This document shows positions 29,286 to 38,801 of a stretch of DNA of 64,000 bases, piece by piece. Made by a program: the position numbers and the translations under genes. The stretch covers positions 2,636,953 to 2,700,952 of the forward strand of contig NZ_CP083985.1 of the NCBI RefSeq assembly GCF_020172665.1, in the 5' to 3' direction. The DNA is from [Mycobacterium] zoologicum. Lineage in GTDB: Bacteria > Actinomycetota > Actinomycetes > Mycobacteriales > Mycobacteriaceae. How positions within the stretch are numbered: the stretch's first letter is position 1; the number at the start of each line of letters is the position of its first letter. The notes under the pieces were generated by a model, which was given only the letters and a program-made list of their open reading frames with translations, did no database searches and was not told the origin of the DNA.

Positions 29286-29842
29286 TGCTGTTTCGCCCAC
29301 TCCTCGGCGAGCAGCCGCCGGGTGTCGCGCAGCAGCTGTGGAATCACCTTGGACCCGCCGACGACCGTGATGAAGTTCGCGTCGCCGCCCCAGCGCGGCA
29401 CCACGTGTACATGCAGGTGCTCGGCGAGCGACCCGCCGGCCGACTCGCCCAGGTTCAGCCCGACGTTGAACCCGTGCGGGTGGGAGACCGCCTTGATGAC
29501 GCGAATCGACTTCTGGATGAACTTCATCAACTCCGTGCCCTCGGCGTCGGTGAGGTCTTCGAACTCCGAGAATCGCCGGTAGGGCACCACCATCAGATGG
29601 CCGGGGTTGTACGGGTAGAGGTTCAGTACCGCGTAGACGTGTTCGCCGCGGGCCACCACCAGCCCGTCCTCGTCGGACATGGTGGGGATGTCGGTGAAGG
29701 GCCGGCTGGAGCGTGCGGACCCGGTGCGCTGCAGCGGTCCCTCGGCCAGGTAGGTCATCCGGTAGGGGGTCCAGAGCCGCTCGAGGCGATCGGGCTCACC
29801 GGCGCCGGTGTCCACGATCGACTGCTCCTCGCCGGCGGTCAC
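29282..29842 (-). CDS. HIT-family nucleotide hydrolase/phosphorylase
   Basis: The 186-residue HIT protein ends its core with the histidine triad [10 protein letters not shown], preceded by [17 protein letters not shown] and [15 protein letters not shown]. Its M. tuberculosis counterpart Rv2613c has been described as a diadenosine tetraphosphate phosphorylase; by homology it would split Ap4A. It lies between thrS and pgsA with 4-bp overlaps on both sides. Ap4A is a by-product of aminoacyl-tRNA synthetases, so the link with thrS may be functional. Confidence 0.93.
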   Translation of the reverse strand: MTAGEEQSIVDTGAGEPDRLERLWTPYRMTYLAEGPLQRTGSARSSRPFTDIPTMSDEDGLVVARGEHVYAVLNLYPYNPGHLMVVPYRRFSEFEDLTDAEGTELMKFIQKSIRVIKAVSHPHGFNVGLNLGESAGGSLAEHLHVHVVPRWGGDANFITVVGGSKVIPQLLRDTRRLLAEEWAKQQ

Positions 29843-31884
29843 GCGCTGCCGCCCACCTTCACCGTGTCGGCGTTCGGTGCGGTGTTGTCCCGCGCCGCGA
29901 TCCAGCCGGTGATCGCCGCCACCGCCTCATCTCGGGGCACCCCGTTGATCTGGGTGCGGTCGCCGAACCGGAAGCTCACCGCGCCCGCCTCGACGTCCCG
30001 GTCGCCGGCGAGCAGCATGAACGGCACCCGCTGGTTGGTGTGGTTGACGATCTTCTTGGGCATCCGGTCGTCGCTGGCGTCCACCTCGACGCGCACGCCC
30101 TGGCTGCGCAGTTGCGCGGCAACGTCTTCCAGGTAGCCCACGTGCTGGCCGGCGACCGGGATGCCGACCACCTGCACCGGCGCCAGCCAGGCCGGGAAGG
30201 CGCCGGCGTAATGCTCGGTGAGCACCCCGAAGAACCGCTCGATCGAACCGAACAGTGCCCGGTGGATGAGCACCGGCCGCTGCCGGGTTCCATCACTGGC
30301 GGTGTACTCCAGCTCGAAACGGTCGGGCATGTTGAAGTCGAGCTGGATGGTCGACATCTGCCAGCTGCGCCCGAGGGCGTCCTTGACCTGCACCGAGATC
30401 TTCGGCCCGTAGAACGCCGCGCCACCGGGGTCGGGAACCAGGGTCAGCCCGGAGGCTTCGGCGACCTCGCGCAGCGTCTCGGTCGCCTCCTCCCACACCT
30501 CGTCGGAGCCGACGTACTTCTCCGGGTCCTTGGTGGACAACTCCAGGAAGTAGTCGTCCAGGCCGTAGTCGGCGAGCAGGTCGAGCACGAACCGCAGCAG
30601 CGACGTCAATTCCTCGCGCATGTTCTCGCGCGTGCAGTAGATGTGCGCGTCGTCCTGGGTCATGCCGCGGACCCGGGTCAGCCCGTGGATCACACCGGAA
30701 CGCTCGTAGCGGTAGACGCTGCCGAACTCGAAGAGCCGCAATGGAAGTTCTCGGTAGGAGCGCCCCCGCGACCGGAAGATCAGGTGGTGCATGGGGCAGT
30801 TCATCGGCTTGAGGTAGTAGTCCTGGCCGGGCTTGCGCAGGGTGCCGTCTTCGGCGAGCTCCGCGTCGATGTGCATCGCCGGGTACATGCCCTCGCGGTA
30901 CCACTCCAGGTGGCCGGACGTCTCGTAGAGCTCGGACTTGGTGATGTGCGGGGTGTTGACGAACTGGTAGCCGGCCTCGATGTGCTTGCGTCGCGAGTAC
31001 TCCTCCAGCTCCCGGCGGATGATGCCGCCCTTGGGGTGGAAAACCGGTAGGCCCGAACCGATCTCGTCGGGGAAGCTGAACAGGTCCAGCTCGACGCCGA
31101 GTTTGCGGTGGTCGCGGCGCAGCGCCTCCTCGATCAGCTCGAGGTGGCTGTCCAAGGCCTCCTGCGATTCCCATGCGGTGCCGTAGACGCGCTGCAGGCT
31201 TGCGTTGTTCTGATCACCGCGCCAGTAGGCAGCCGAGGAGCGGGTGAGCTTGAACGCCGGGATGAACCGGGTGGTCGGGATATGCGGGCCACGGCACAGG
31301 TCGCCCCAGATCCTTTCCCGGGTACGGGGATTCAGGTTGTCGTAGGCGGTGAGCTCATCTCCACCGACTTCCATGATGTCGCTGTCACCGGACTTGTCGT
31401 CCACGAGCTCCAGCTTGAACGGCTCACCGGCCAGCTCAGCGCGGGCGGCGTCCTTGGACTCATAGACGCGGCGGGCGAACAGCTGGCCGTCCTTGATGAT
31501 CGCGCGCATGCGCTTCTCGAGCTTTTCCAGATCCTCCGGGGTGAAGGCCTCCGGCACGTAGAAGTCGTAGTAGAAGCCGTCGGTGATCGGCGGGCCGATG
31601 CCGAGCTTGGCGGCCGGGAACAGGTCCTGGACCGCCTGGGCGAGCACGTGGGCACACGAGTGCCGGATGACGCTGCGGCCGTCGTCGGTGTCGGCCGGCA
31701 CCGGGACCGCCTCGGCGTCGGTGTCGGGAATCCAGCTCAGGTCGCGCAGTTTGCCGGACCCGTCACGCACCACCACGATCGCGTCCGGCGCCCCCCGGCT
31801 GGGCAGACCCGCTGTGCGCACCGCGTCGGCGGCAGTGGTGCCGGCAGGAACCCGGATCGGGGCGGGCTGTGCGGGCGCACTCAT
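29839..31884 (-). CDS. thrS: threonyl-tRNA synthetase
   Basis: ThrS charges tRNA-Thr. The 681-residue enzyme has an N-terminal TGS-like domain (about 1-65), the editing domain with [16 protein letters not shown] (HXXXH-type zinc site) and its second metal site, and the class II catalytic core with [10 protein letters not shown] (zinc Cys) and [14 protein letters not shown] (motif 2). Motif 3 is [15 protein letters not shown]. The C-terminal anticodon-binding domain contains [14 protein letters not shown]. It is the first gene of the thrS-HIT-pgsA-patA-pimA unit. I see no T-box in the 90 bp upstream. Confidence 0.97.
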   Translation of the reverse strand: MSAPAQPAPIRVPAGTTAADAVRTAGLPSRGAPDAIVVVRDGSGKLRDLSWIPDTDAEAVPVPADTDDGRSVIRHSCAHVLAQAVQDLFPAAKLGIGPPITDGFYYDFYVPEAFTPEDLEKLEKRMRAIIKDGQLFARRVYESKDAARAELAGEPFKLELVDDKSGDSDIMEVGGDELTAYDNLNPRTRERIWGDLCRGPHIPTTRFIPAFKLTRSSAAYWRGDQNNASLQRVYGTAWESQEALDSHLELIEEALRRDHRKLGVELDLFSFPDEIGSGLPVFHPKGGIIRRELEEYSRRKHIEAGYQFVNTPHITKSELYETSGHLEWYREGMYPAMHIDAELAEDGTLRKPGQDYYLKPMNCPMHHLIFRSRGRSYRELPLRLFEFGSVYRYERSGVIHGLTRVRGMTQDDAHIYCTRENMREELTSLLRFVLDLLADYGLDDYFLELSTKDPEKYVGSDEVWEEATETLREVAEASGLTLVPDPGGAAFYGPKISVQVKDALGRSWQMSTIQLDFNMPDRFELEYTASDGTRQRPVLIHRALFGSIERFFGVLTEHYAGAFPAWLAPVQVVGIPVAGQHVGYLEDVAAQLRSQGVRVEVDASDDRMPKKIVNHTNQRVPFMLLAGDRDVEAGAVSFRFGDRTQINGVPRDEAVAAITGWIAARDNTAPNADTVKVGGSA

Positions 31885-31975
31885 GGTGTGGTCTCCAAGG
31901 GGATGTGAAGTGTCGAAACGTCTGCGGCCATGCTATCGGGGCTGATCCGGCCGGCCGCTCGGGAGTACGCCGACC

Positions 31976-32599
31976 TCACGGCTGGCCGGGTTTGAGCACC
32001 ACGAACAAGGCCTCGGCGTCGGTGAGCAGCGTGTCGCCGTCGCACAACCGGGTCTCGACGAAGATCTTGCGGCCCTCGGTGCGGCTGACCCATGCCTCGA
32101 TCTGCAGCTCCTTGTCGATCGGGACGATGTTGCGGTAGTTGATGTGCAGGTAGGCGGTGCGCTGATAGGGCCCGCCGGTGAGCAGCCACGACGCGGTTCC
32201 CAGCACCGAGTCGAACAGCAACGCGATGGCCCCACCGTGCGCTGCCCCGTTGCGCCCTAGGTGGAAGCGCCGGAATCGGGCCCAGCCACGCAGCCGGTCG
32301 GCGGACCCGTCCTGCGAGCGTTCCCGCTCCACCTTCATCGGCACCGGCAGCAGGTTGCCGCGCATCGGCAGGTCCAGCCGGCGCCCCGACGGCGACGACC
32401 ATTCGTCGGCGTCGAACGGCGCCAGCAGGTCGCAGACCTGCTGCACTGCGTCGGCAGCCCGGCTGAACACCTCGTCGGGGGCGTTGGCGGCCCGGGCGTG
32501 GTCCTGCAGAGCGCGCATGGCCTCCAGGAACCGGCCGTAGTCCGGCCCGCCCTTATCGGTCGGTTCGGGCGGATTGAAACCGCCGCCGGCGTGTGGCAC
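31976..32599 (-). CDS. PaaI-type hotdog thioesterase
   Basis: This 207-residue protein has an N-terminal helical extension (about 1-90) and a C-terminal hotdog domain with RNGAAHGGAIALLFDSVLGT (about 124-143), the conserved HGG(A/V)-x-D arrangement of PaaI-like thioesterases. These hydrolyse acyl- or aryl-CoA esters. It is oriented like thrS but separated from it by 91 bp, so it may have its own terminator or simply precede thrS. The substrate is unknown. Confidence 0.85.
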   Translation of the reverse strand: MPHAGGGFNPPEPTDKGGPDYGRFLEAMRALQDHARAANAPDEVFSRAADAVQQVCDLLAPFDADEWSSPSGRRLDLPMRGNLLPVPMKVERERSQDGSADRLRGWARFRRFHLGRNGAAHGGAIALLFDSVLGTASWLLTGGPYQRTAYLHINYRNIVPIDKELQIEAWVSRTEGRKIFVETRLCDGDTLLTDAEALFVVLKPGQP

Positions 32600-32679
32600 C
32601 CCCCTATTTAAGCGTTGCCGCTACGACCGCCGCGCAGGGTGGTGGCCTCACTGACATGAGTTGACATGACCGACAAGAT

Positions 32680-32724
32680 GCGGCCACGCCACGGACAGGT
32701 CGGGGTCAGCCGTGGCGCGGCCGC
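32680..32724 (-). terminator. hairpin downstream of doxX-like gene
   Basis: GCGGCCACGCCACGG and CCGTGGCGCGGCCGC form a 15-bp inverted repeat with one mismatch and a 15-base loop. It starts 26 bp past the stop of the DoxX gene. There is no T run, as is common for mycobacterial intrinsic terminators, so function is probable but not certain. Confidence 0.55.
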
Positions 32725-32749
32725 AAGCCGGTGGGGGGTCGTGGCGGTG

Positions 32750-33205
32750 TCAGGTCAGCTGACGGACGTGCACAGCCTGTGCCAGCCGTGCCAGCACGAC
32801 CGCGGAGACCAGCAGACCGAAGTCACGCAGGGCGACGTCGTAGTAGCCGGACAGCGTGAGCAGGTCGAAGATGATGCCGGCGAGCCACGCCGCCACCACC
32901 CAGGCCCCGATGCGCGGCGCGACCGCAACCAGCACACCGGCGACGATCTCGATGACGCCGATCAGGTACATGGCCTGGTCGCCGTTGCCCGGCAGAATGT
33001 CGTTGATCCACCCGGCGAGGTACTTGTCCCAGTGACTCGATCCCGTTGCGCCGGGCACGTGCGGCAGCAGATTGAAGAATTTGTCCACGCCGAACAGGAT
33101 CGGAGCGACCGTGAACAGGGTGCGTAGTAGGAAGAACGCCTCGAACAGCGGATCCTTCAAGCGCTCCGAGACAGCGGGTGAACCCGCCCGATTGGTGGTG
33201 CTCAT
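32750..33205 (-). CDS. DoxX-family membrane protein
   Basis: The 151-residue protein has four predicted membrane helices (AFFLLRTLFTVAPILFGVDK, YLIGVIEIVAGVLVAVA, WVVAAWLAGIIFDLLTL, and DFGLLVSAVVLARLA), the DoxX/SURF4-like layout. The GVDKFFN segment in helix 1 is typical. In M. tuberculosis a DoxX protein takes part in a thiol-stress membrane complex, but that is a different paralog. GAGGAGGA precedes the ATG. A perfect palindrome overlaps its promoter, so it looks like a single gene under a dedicated repressor whose gene is not adjacent. Confidence 0.87.
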   Translation of the reverse strand: MSTTNRAGSPAVSERLKDPLFEAFFLLRTLFTVAPILFGVDKFFNLLPHVPGATGSSHWDKYLAGWINDILPGNGDQAMYLIGVIEIVAGVLVAVAPRIGAWVVAAWLAGIIFDLLTLSGYYDVALRDFGLLVSAVVLARLAQAVHVRQLT

Positions 33206-33216
33206 GACGTCCTCCT

Positions 33217-33268
33217 CGTTCTAACGGCTAATATTTTGTACGTTAGAACGAACCGGCTCTACCGTCAA
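33217..33268 (-). promoter_or_regulatory. promoter with palindromic operator for doxX-like gene
   Basis: CGTTCTAACG (33217-33226) and CGTTAGAACG (33241-33250) are perfect 10-bp inverted arms around an AT-rich 14-bp spacer. On the minus strand TTGACG (33268-33263) lies 17 bp from TAACGT (33245-33240), a fair -35/-10 pair, so one arm covers the -10 and the other the start point. This is the geometry of a TetR- or MarR-type repressor site. Confidence 0.6.
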
Positions 33269-33304
33269 GAGTTTTGTTTTATAGAAATTTTGCCAGGCCC
33301 TTGG

Positions 33305-34258
33305 CTACCCCCAGCGCGCCAGTAACTCCGCCGCCCCGGCGCACAGCTCCTCAAGCAAAATCCCCACCGGACGGCTGTCGACGACCATGCCCACGCCTTG
33401 GCCGGCGTCGACCGGAGCCACCCGCTGATCCTCGGCGGCGATCCCGGCGGCCAGTTGCGAGGCGGCATCCGGATCATCGGCCAGGGTGTCTTCCCGGCCC
33501 GCCCAGCGCGTCACGAAGTCGTTGTCCAACACCCGCGACGGGAACCGCGCCGGCCAGTCGAGCCGCTGAACGACGTCGAACACCCGGGTGGCGACGGTGT
33601 CGGTGCCGGCCGCGGAGATCAGCGCACGCCGGGCGCCGTCGCCGGTCAGCGCCTCGGGGCAGGCCGACAGGCAGGTGCCCAGCCAGGCACCGGCGGCGCC
33701 GGCCGCCAATACGGCGGCCAGGCTGCGCGGCGAGGCGATCCCACCGGCTGCCAGCACCGGCACGGTCGCGATGTCGAGCACGGCGTCGAGCAGTGGCAGG
33801 GTGGCCAGCCGCATCTCCCCATGTCCGCCGCCCTCGGCGCCGCGGGCCACCAACACGTCCACCCCGGCATCCTGGGCGCGCAGCGCGGTCTGGGCGTCAT
33901 AGACCTGGGTGACGGCCAGGATTCCGGCACCGTGTGCGCGGTCCACCCAGGACAGGTCGGTGCCGAAACTCACCGACAGCAGGGTCGGCCGGGCGGCCAG
34001 TGCGGCGTCGAGCAGATCGGGCTGGTTACGAATCACCCAGTCCACCAGACCGATTCCGAACCGAGACGAGGTTCCCAGGTGCGCCAGTTCGCCTGCCAGG
34101 GTGGCTGCGGTGGCGGTGCTGCCCATGCCGATCATGCCCAGCCCACCGGCAGCGGTGACCGCGGCGGCCAACCGTCCCCCGGCGACGCCACCCATCGGGG
34201 CGTTGAGCACCGGCAATCGCAGCCCGGCGCGCGACGACCAGGGTGTGGCCAGCGGCAC
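33305..34258 (-). CDS. nitronate monooxygenase-family flavin oxidoreductase
   Basis: The 317-residue TIM-barrel flavoprotein belongs to the NMO/2-nitropropane dioxygenase family. LPVLNAPMGGVAGGRLAAAV at the start, ARGAEGGGHG near residue 139 (with the His implicated in nitronate oxidation), and the FMN phosphate site VPVLAAGGIASPRSLAAVLA then GAAGAWLGT are all visible. Such enzymes oxidise alkyl nitronates or act as NAD(P)H:quinone reductases. It is followed 2 bp past its start by the stop of the cupin gene, so it is the distal gene of a small cluster with the cupin, a membrane protein and the HTH regulator. Confidence 0.88.
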   Translation of the reverse strand: MPLATPWSSRAGLRLPVLNAPMGGVAGGRLAAAVTAAGGLGMIGMGSTATAATLAGELAHLGTSSRFGIGLVDWVIRNQPDLLDAALAARPTLLSVSFGTDLSWVDRAHGAGILAVTQVYDAQTALRAQDAGVDVLVARGAEGGGHGEMRLATLPLLDAVLDIATVPVLAAGGIASPRSLAAVLAAGAAGAWLGTCLSACPEALTGDGARRALISAAGTDTVATRVFDVVQRLDWPARFPSRVLDNDFVTRWAGREDTLADDPDAASQLAAGIAAEDQRVAPVDAGQGVGMVVDSRPVGILLEELCAGAAELLARWG

Positions 34259-34260
34259 GG

Positions 34261-34599
34261 TCAGTGTGAGGCGCTCTTGGCCACGGTCAGCAGGATCACC
34301 GAGTCCTCCAGCGACTCCAGCGCGTGCCGGGTGCGCGGCAGCGTGACGATCTCACCGACGGAGCCCTCCCAGGCGTCGTCGCCGGCGGTCAGGCGGACCC
34401 GGCCACGCAGCACCTGCAAGGTGGACTCCCCCGGGCTGTCGTGCTCGGCCAGCGCCTGACCGGATTTCAGCGCGACGAGCGTCTGGCGCAGGTGATGCAC
34501 GGAGCCGCCGTAGACGGTGTGTGCCGCACGCCCGCTGTGGTGAGCGGCCGCCTCGGCCAGCTTCTCGTCAGCCAACGCGTTCAGAGAAGTCGATTCCAT
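34261..34599 (-). CDS. small cupin-domain protein
   Basis: This 112-residue protein is a single cupin barrel. HDSPGESTLQVLRGRVRLTAGD (about 59) and IVTLPRTRHALESLED (about 85) are the two cupin motifs, with reduced numbers of metal-binding His residues. Such stand-alone cupins bind small ligands or lower reactive species. ATG 34599 is chosen because AAAGGAATC precedes it. Stop and start are spaced 2 bp from the flavin oxidoreductase, suggesting cotranscription. Confidence 0.8.
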   Translation of the reverse strand: MESTSLNALADEKLAEAAAHHSGRAAHTVYGGSVHHLRQTLVALKSGQALAEHDSPGESTLQVLRGRVRLTAGDDAWEGSVGEIVTLPRTRHALESLEDSVILLTVAKSASH

Positions 34600-34622
34600 C
34601 GGGATTCCTTTCGGTGGATACC

Positions 34623-35048
34623 TCAGCGGGACAACAACAGAATGCCCAATGGCACCAGAGCGGCGACCTTGATCACTTCCAGGACGACATAGGCGTAGTG
34701 GGCGCGGGAGCGCGGCGCCTCCAGCCCGGACAGCACCTGATCGGCGCGGCGCCCCAACCGCGGCCGGACCGCCACCACCTGGGCCAACAGCATGATCACC
34801 GCGATCGCGAACGTCACCGCGATGGGCGTGGTCGGCCGGGTGGAGACGAACGACGCGGCGATGGCGGCCGCCAGGGTGAATTCGGCGGTGTTCAGGGCCC
34901 GAAACACCAGCCGGCCGATACCCAGGCAGATCGGGATGGTCGCGTTGGGCGCACGGAACTTCAGCGGCGCTTCCATGAACGAGATCGCGGTGACCATCCC
35001 CAGCCACAGGAATGTCGCCGCGGTGGCAACGGCAGACCCGAGGCTCAT
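34623..35048 (-). CDS. conserved four-helix membrane protein
   Basis: The 141-residue protein has four hydrophobic segments (about 7-25, 53-70, 78-96, 118-138) and conserved-looking pieces ISFMEAPLKFRAP and LNTAEFTLA. It resembles small actinobacterial proteins of unknown function related to DUF4149. Its ATG overlaps the stop of the HTH regulator by 4 bp (ATGA), so the regulator, this gene and likely the cupin form one transcript. I cannot assign a role. Confidence 0.78.
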   Translation of the reverse strand: MSLGSAVATAATFLWLGMVTAISFMEAPLKFRAPNATIPICLGIGRLVFRALNTAEFTLAAAIAASFVSTRPTTPIAVTFAIAVIMLLAQVVAVRPRLGRRADQVLSGLEAPRSRAHYAYVVLEVIKVAALVPLGILLLSR

Positions 35049-35752
35049 CCGACGGCACCGTCTGCCGGATCGGCCTGCGACAGCGACGACGACTTCAGGT
35101 GTGCCACACAGAGATCGGGTTGGGCGAACGGGTCGAGGCGATCCACCGTCATCGATGCGTCAATCGATTCAAGGGCACCCTGCATCAGACCGAGGTGGAT
35201 CGGACACACCACGTTGGTGGCTTCCTCGGCGAGTTCGAGGAACGGGCAGTGCCGCAACCCGAGCCTCTCCTGCCCGGCGGTGTCGGGTTCGAGGCGCTCG
35301 GGTGCGAATCCCAACTCGTCGAGCATGTCCACCAGCTGATCGGTGGTGTCGGCGTCCTCGGGTGCATCGCCGTTGTGGTCCGCCGGCCGCAGGCGCCGCC
35401 CCCACTCCCGGCCGGCCGCGAGCGCCTTGCCGCTGGGGTCCTGATCGGCTGCCAGCCCGATGGTGAGGATCTCGGCCAGCAACCGGAAATGGCGGGTACC
35501 GCCGCGGTCCATCTGCCGGATCGCCTGGAACATCAGCGCGGGGCGACCACGTCCCTTGTGGTCGGGTTCGGTGTGTTCGACCCGGCCTTCTTCCACCAGG
35601 GTGTCGAGGTGGAAACGCACGGTGTTGGGGTGCACCCCCAACTCATCGGCGATCTGCGCGATGCTCAGCGGAGCCTCGGCGGCCTGTAGCAGCCGAAGCA
35701 CGTCGAGGCGACGTCCTCCGGGCGGCCCAGGCAGCTTCGCGATGTTGCTCAC
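35045..35752 (-). CDS. winged-helix regulator with C-terminal cysteines
   Basis: This 235-residue protein has an N-terminal winged helix ([20 protein letters not shown] at about 30-49) and a C-terminal sensor region. The latter has Cys and His residues in [23 protein letters not shown] (about 190-211), here described by position rather than assigned. The pattern resembles SufR/DeoR-like regulators that hold a metal or Fe-S cluster. It lies with its ATG overlapping the fdxA stop by 4 bp, so it is coupled to a 7Fe ferredoxin, consistent with redox or iron sensing. Ligand and targets are inferred only. Confidence 0.82.
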   Translation of the reverse strand: MSNIAKLPGPPGGRRLDVLRLLQAAEAPLSIAQIADELGVHPNTVRFHLDTLVEEGRVEHTEPDHKGRGRPALMFQAIRQMDRGGTRHFRLLAEILTIGLAADQDPSGKALAAGREWGRRLRPADHNGDAPEDADTTDQLVDMLDELGFAPERLEPDTAGQERLGLRHCPFLELAEEATNVVCPIHLGLMQGALESIDASMTVDRLDPFAQPDLCVAHLKSSSLSQADPADGAVG

Positions 35753-36093
35753 TCCCCCTGGGGAGGGAAGCTGGCGACCAGCGGGGTGTCGATACCGAGC
35801 GGGCCGATCTTGGCGGCGCCACCGGGTGAGCCGAGCGCCTCGTCGCGCCCCGGCAGCGGGTCGTTGAAGAACGCCGCGTTGTCGGCCTGGTGGGGCTGCA
35901 ACTCGTCCGGCAGGTCATCTTCGTAGTAGATGGCCTCGACCGGACAGACCGGCTCGCAGGCGCCGCAGTCCACACACTCGTCCGGGTGGATGTAGAGGGC
36001 TCGACCGCCTTCATAGATGCAATCGACCGGGCACTCCTCCACGCAGGCCCGGTCCATCACGTCAACGCACGGCTTCCCGATCACATATGCCAT
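35749..36093 (-). CDS. fdxA: 7Fe ferredoxin FdxA
   Basis: The 114-residue ferredoxin has the N-terminal cluster-binding pattern [19 protein letters not shown] and the second set [18 protein letters not shown], followed by the actinobacterial C-terminal extension. The spacing matches 3Fe-4S/4Fe-4S FdxA electron carriers. The M. tuberculosis homolog (Rv2007c) is induced by hypoxia through DosR. I looked for a DosR box in the 180 bp upstream and found no convincing match; a possible -10 TAAACT lies about 20 bp before the ATG. It is the first gene of a transcript with the winged-helix regulator. Confidence 0.93.
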   Translation of the reverse strand: MAYVIGKPCVDVMDRACVEECPVDCIYEGGRALYIHPDECVDCGACEPVCPVEAIYYEDDLPDELQPHQADNAAFFNDPLPGRDEALGSPGGAAKIGPLGIDTPLVASFPPQGE

Positions 36094-36276
36094 GGGAGCA
36101 GAGTTTACACAAGAATTTTTGGAGAAACGACATAGGTAGGCCTAAATTTCGGGCGCTCGTCGCGATGCCCCCTCCAGGCCGCCGAATCGGCAAATCTGCA
36201 CGGCGCGAGACGATCTCCGGCCGCGACGACACGAAGGGCTGGCCGCGGTGCGCGAGAAGCGCAAGCCGCGGTTCAC

Positions 36277-37929
36277 CTAGCCGGTGGCCTGCTCCTTGGC
36301 CCAGCGGTAGTCGGCCTTGCCGGACGGCGAACGCTGCACCTTCGCACAGAACACCACGTCCTTGGGCAGCTTGTAGCGCGCGATGTGGCGGGCCGCCTCG
36401 GCGACGATGTCCTCCGTGGCGGCTTGTGCATCCTCGGCCAGTTGCACCACGGCGACGACCTCGTTGCCCCAGCGTTCGCTGGGCCGGCCGACCACCACCA
36501 CGTCGTAGACGGCGGGATGCTGGGCGATCGCGGCTTCGACCTCCTCGGCGAAGATCTTCTCTCCTCCGGAGTTGATCGTCACCGAGTCGCGGCCGAGCAG
36601 CTCGATACCGCCGTCGGCGTCCCATCGGGCCCGGTCGCCGGGGACCGAATGTCGGATGCCGTCGATCACCGGGAAGGTGCGCGCGGTCTTCTCCGCGTCA
36701 CCGAGATAGCCCAGCGGCACTATGCCCTGCTGGGCCAGCCAGCCGATTTCGTCGTCGCCGGGGCTGAGCACCCTGGCCATGTCCGCGCTGACCACCACCG
36801 CACCGGGGTTCGGGGCGAATCGGCCACTGGCGGCCTGGCTCTTGCTGGACACCTGGCCCATCTGGGCACCGGACTCCGAGGACCCCACGCCGTCGATGAT
36901 CGTCAGATGCGGCAGCAGGTCTTGCAGGCGCGCCTTGATGCCCGGCGTCAGCGCGGCACCACCGTTGGCCACCACGAAGAACGAGGACAGGTCTTCAACT
37001 AGCTTCGGGCCCCCGGCCTGCAGCGCGTCGGCCAGCGGACGGCCGAAGGCGTCACCGACGACCGACAGTGAGATGACCTTCTCCCGGGCGACCATCTCCC
37101 AGGTCTCGGCGGCATCGAACCGGTCGGTGTTGGCACCCATCACGAACGGCCGGCCACCTGTCAGGCTGGTGAACGCGGCCCACTGGGCGGCGCCGTGCAT
37201 CAGCGGCGCCACCGTCATCGAACCCGGCCCGCCGGCCGAGGCACGTTCCACGATCTCGGCGATGCTGGTGACTGCCTCGGTGGAACCGAACGGCCGACCG
37301 CCCATCGCGTTGATGAAGATGTCGTTCTGACGCCACAGGACCCCCTTGGGCATGCCGGTGGTGCCGCCGGTATAGAGCACATAGAGGTCGTCCGGGGACA
37401 GCTCCAGCTCCAGCGGCTCCGGCGAGGTGGCCGCCAGCAGCTCCTCGTAGCGCACCGCACCGGGCAGCGGCTCGTTGCCCGACTCGTCGTCGACGTGGAT
37501 CAGCACCGAGGTGGGCAACCGGTCGCCGCTGTGGGCCAGTGCGTCGGCCAGCACCGGCGCGTAGCGGGCGTGGTACATGATCGCCTCGGCCTCGGCGTTG
37601 GTCAGCAGATAGACCAGCTCGTCGGCGACGTAGCGGTAGTTGACGTTGAACGGGGCGACGCGGGCGTAAAAGGCGCCCAGCATGCCCTCGAGGTATTCGT
37701 TGCCGTTGGCCAGGTACAACGCCAAGTGGCTCTGACCGGATTCATGCCCGGCGAGCTCCGAGCGCTCGCGGCGCAGGCCGAGGCCGCGCTCGTGCAGCGC
37801 CCGCGCCAGCCGGCGCGACCGATCCTCGACCTGCCGGTAGCTGAATCGCCGGTCGCCGAAGACGATGCAGACGCGATCGGGGACGGCCTGTGCCACCGCC
37901 GTGAACACCTGGGCCAGGTTGAACTCCAC
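36277..37929 (-). CDS. fatty acyl-CoA synthetase (FadD)
   Basis: This 550-residue adenylate-forming enzyme activates a carboxylate to its CoA thioester. The A3/P-loop is VLYTGGTTGMPKGV (about residues 176-189), followed by the A5 region DGVGSSESGAQMG. The late motifs are GDRARWDADGGIELLGRD (A7/A8) and RSPSGKADYRWAK with the A10 lysine. GTG 37929 follows GGAGGAG, which decides the start. The sequence style recalls the FadD19/FadD3 group that acts on steroid side chains or long acids, but no steroid genes are near. It is divergent from dedA (115-bp gap). Confidence 0.9.
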   Translation of the reverse strand: MEFNLAQVFTAVAQAVPDRVCIVFGDRRFSYRQVEDRSRRLARALHERGLGLRRERSELAGHESGQSHLALYLANGNEYLEGMLGAFYARVAPFNVNYRYVADELVYLLTNAEAEAIMYHARYAPVLADALAHSGDRLPTSVLIHVDDESGNEPLPGAVRYEELLAATSPEPLELELSPDDLYVLYTGGTTGMPKGVLWRQNDIFINAMGGRPFGSTEAVTSIAEIVERASAGGPGSMTVAPLMHGAAQWAAFTSLTGGRPFVMGANTDRFDAAETWEMVAREKVISLSVVGDAFGRPLADALQAGGPKLVEDLSSFFVVANGGAALTPGIKARLQDLLPHLTIIDGVGSSESGAQMGQVSSKSQAASGRFAPNPGAVVVSADMARVLSPGDDEIGWLAQQGIVPLGYLGDAEKTARTFPVIDGIRHSVPGDRARWDADGGIELLGRDSVTINSGGEKIFAEEVEAAIAQHPAVYDVVVVGRPSERWGNEVVAVVQLAEDAQAATEDIVAEAARHIARYKLPKDVVFCAKVQRSPSGKADYRWAKEQATG

Positions 37930-38044
37930 TGCCGCTCCTCCGATTCGCGCACCAGCAGGTTGGGCATCTGCCCGCGCTACCGTACAAGGTCGCGGCGTGC
38001 AGGTCTGCGGGCGGATTCGGCGGGCGTCGTGCATGCTTGGCCGC

Positions 38045-38713
38045 ATGTCGGTGGATGCCCTGCTGTTGTCGATACCGCCCCTGCTGGTCTATCTGCTCGT
38101 CGGCGGGGTGATCGGCATCGAAAGCCTCGGAATCCCGTTGCCCGGCGAGGTGGTCCTGGTCGGAGCCGCACTGATGTCGTCGCGGCACGATCTGCCGGTA
38201 CACCCCGCCGGGGTCGCGGCGGCGGCGATCATCGGCGCGGTGGTGGGCGACTCGATCGGGTACTCCATCGGCCGGCGATTCGGCATGCCGCTGTTCGACC
38301 GGGTCGGAGCGCGCTATCCGAATCACTTCGGGCCCGGCCACATCGCGTTTGCTCAAAGCCTGTTCGACCGCTGGGGTGTCATGGCGGTGTTCTTCGGACG
38401 GTTCGTCGCCCTGCTGCGCATCCTGGCCGGACCGCTGGCCGGGGCACTGAAGATGGCATACCCGCGGTTCCTGATGGCCAACGTGACGGGTGCGATCTGC
38501 TGGGCCGGGGGCACCACCGCCCTGGTGTACTACGCCGGGATGGCGGCTGAGCACTGGCTGTCGCGCTTCTCCTGGGTTGCGCTGCTGGTCGCGGTGCTCG
38601 CCGGTGTCATCGGCACCATGGCGCTGCGCGGGCGCGTCGGCGCCCGGATCGCCGAATTGGAGGCTCAGCACCGCCCCGAACCGGATCCTGTCAGCGACTA
38701 TTCAGCCGAATAG
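38045..38713 (+). CDS. DedA-family membrane protein
   Basis: The 222-residue protein has the DedA (SNARE-associated/VTT) fold: a first helix with LVGGVIGIESLGIPLPGEVV, the GDSIGYSIGRRFG motif and the FFGRFVALLRILAGPLAG re-entrant segment with the key Arg, then two more helices. DedA proteins are linked to lipid carrier (undecaprenyl phosphate) or phospholipid translocation and envelope integrity. ATG 38045 is preferred; ATG 38033 four codons upstream is possible. A DedA gene (Rv2637) lies in the corresponding interval of M. tuberculosis as I remember it. Confidence 0.9.
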   Translation: MSVDALLLSIPPLLVYLLVGGVIGIESLGIPLPGEVVLVGAALMSSRHDLPVHPAGVAAAAIIGAVVGDSIGYSIGRRFGMPLFDRVGARYPNHFGPGHIAFAQSLFDRWGVMAVFFGRFVALLRILAGPLAGALKMAYPRFLMANVTGAICWAGGTTALVYYAGMAAEHWLSRFSWVALLVAVLAGVIGTMALRGRVGARIAELEAQHRPEPDPVSDYSAE

Positions 38714-38801
38714 GGGTTGTCGCCGCCGCGCCGACGGAGCATGGTGGACACCGAGACCGGCGGCACCGCCGGGGTGTCGCCCCGATCACCCGGAGGCCGA
38801 C

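Noticed and set aside
31885..31975. T-box or attenuator before thrS
   Set aside because: The 90-bp leader has no T-box bulge sequence or terminator-antiterminator pair.
36094..36276. Possible DosR box upstream of fdxA
   Set aside because: I compared the region with the 20-bp DosR consensus (GGGACT-N6-AGTCCC-type core) and found no acceptable match on either strand.
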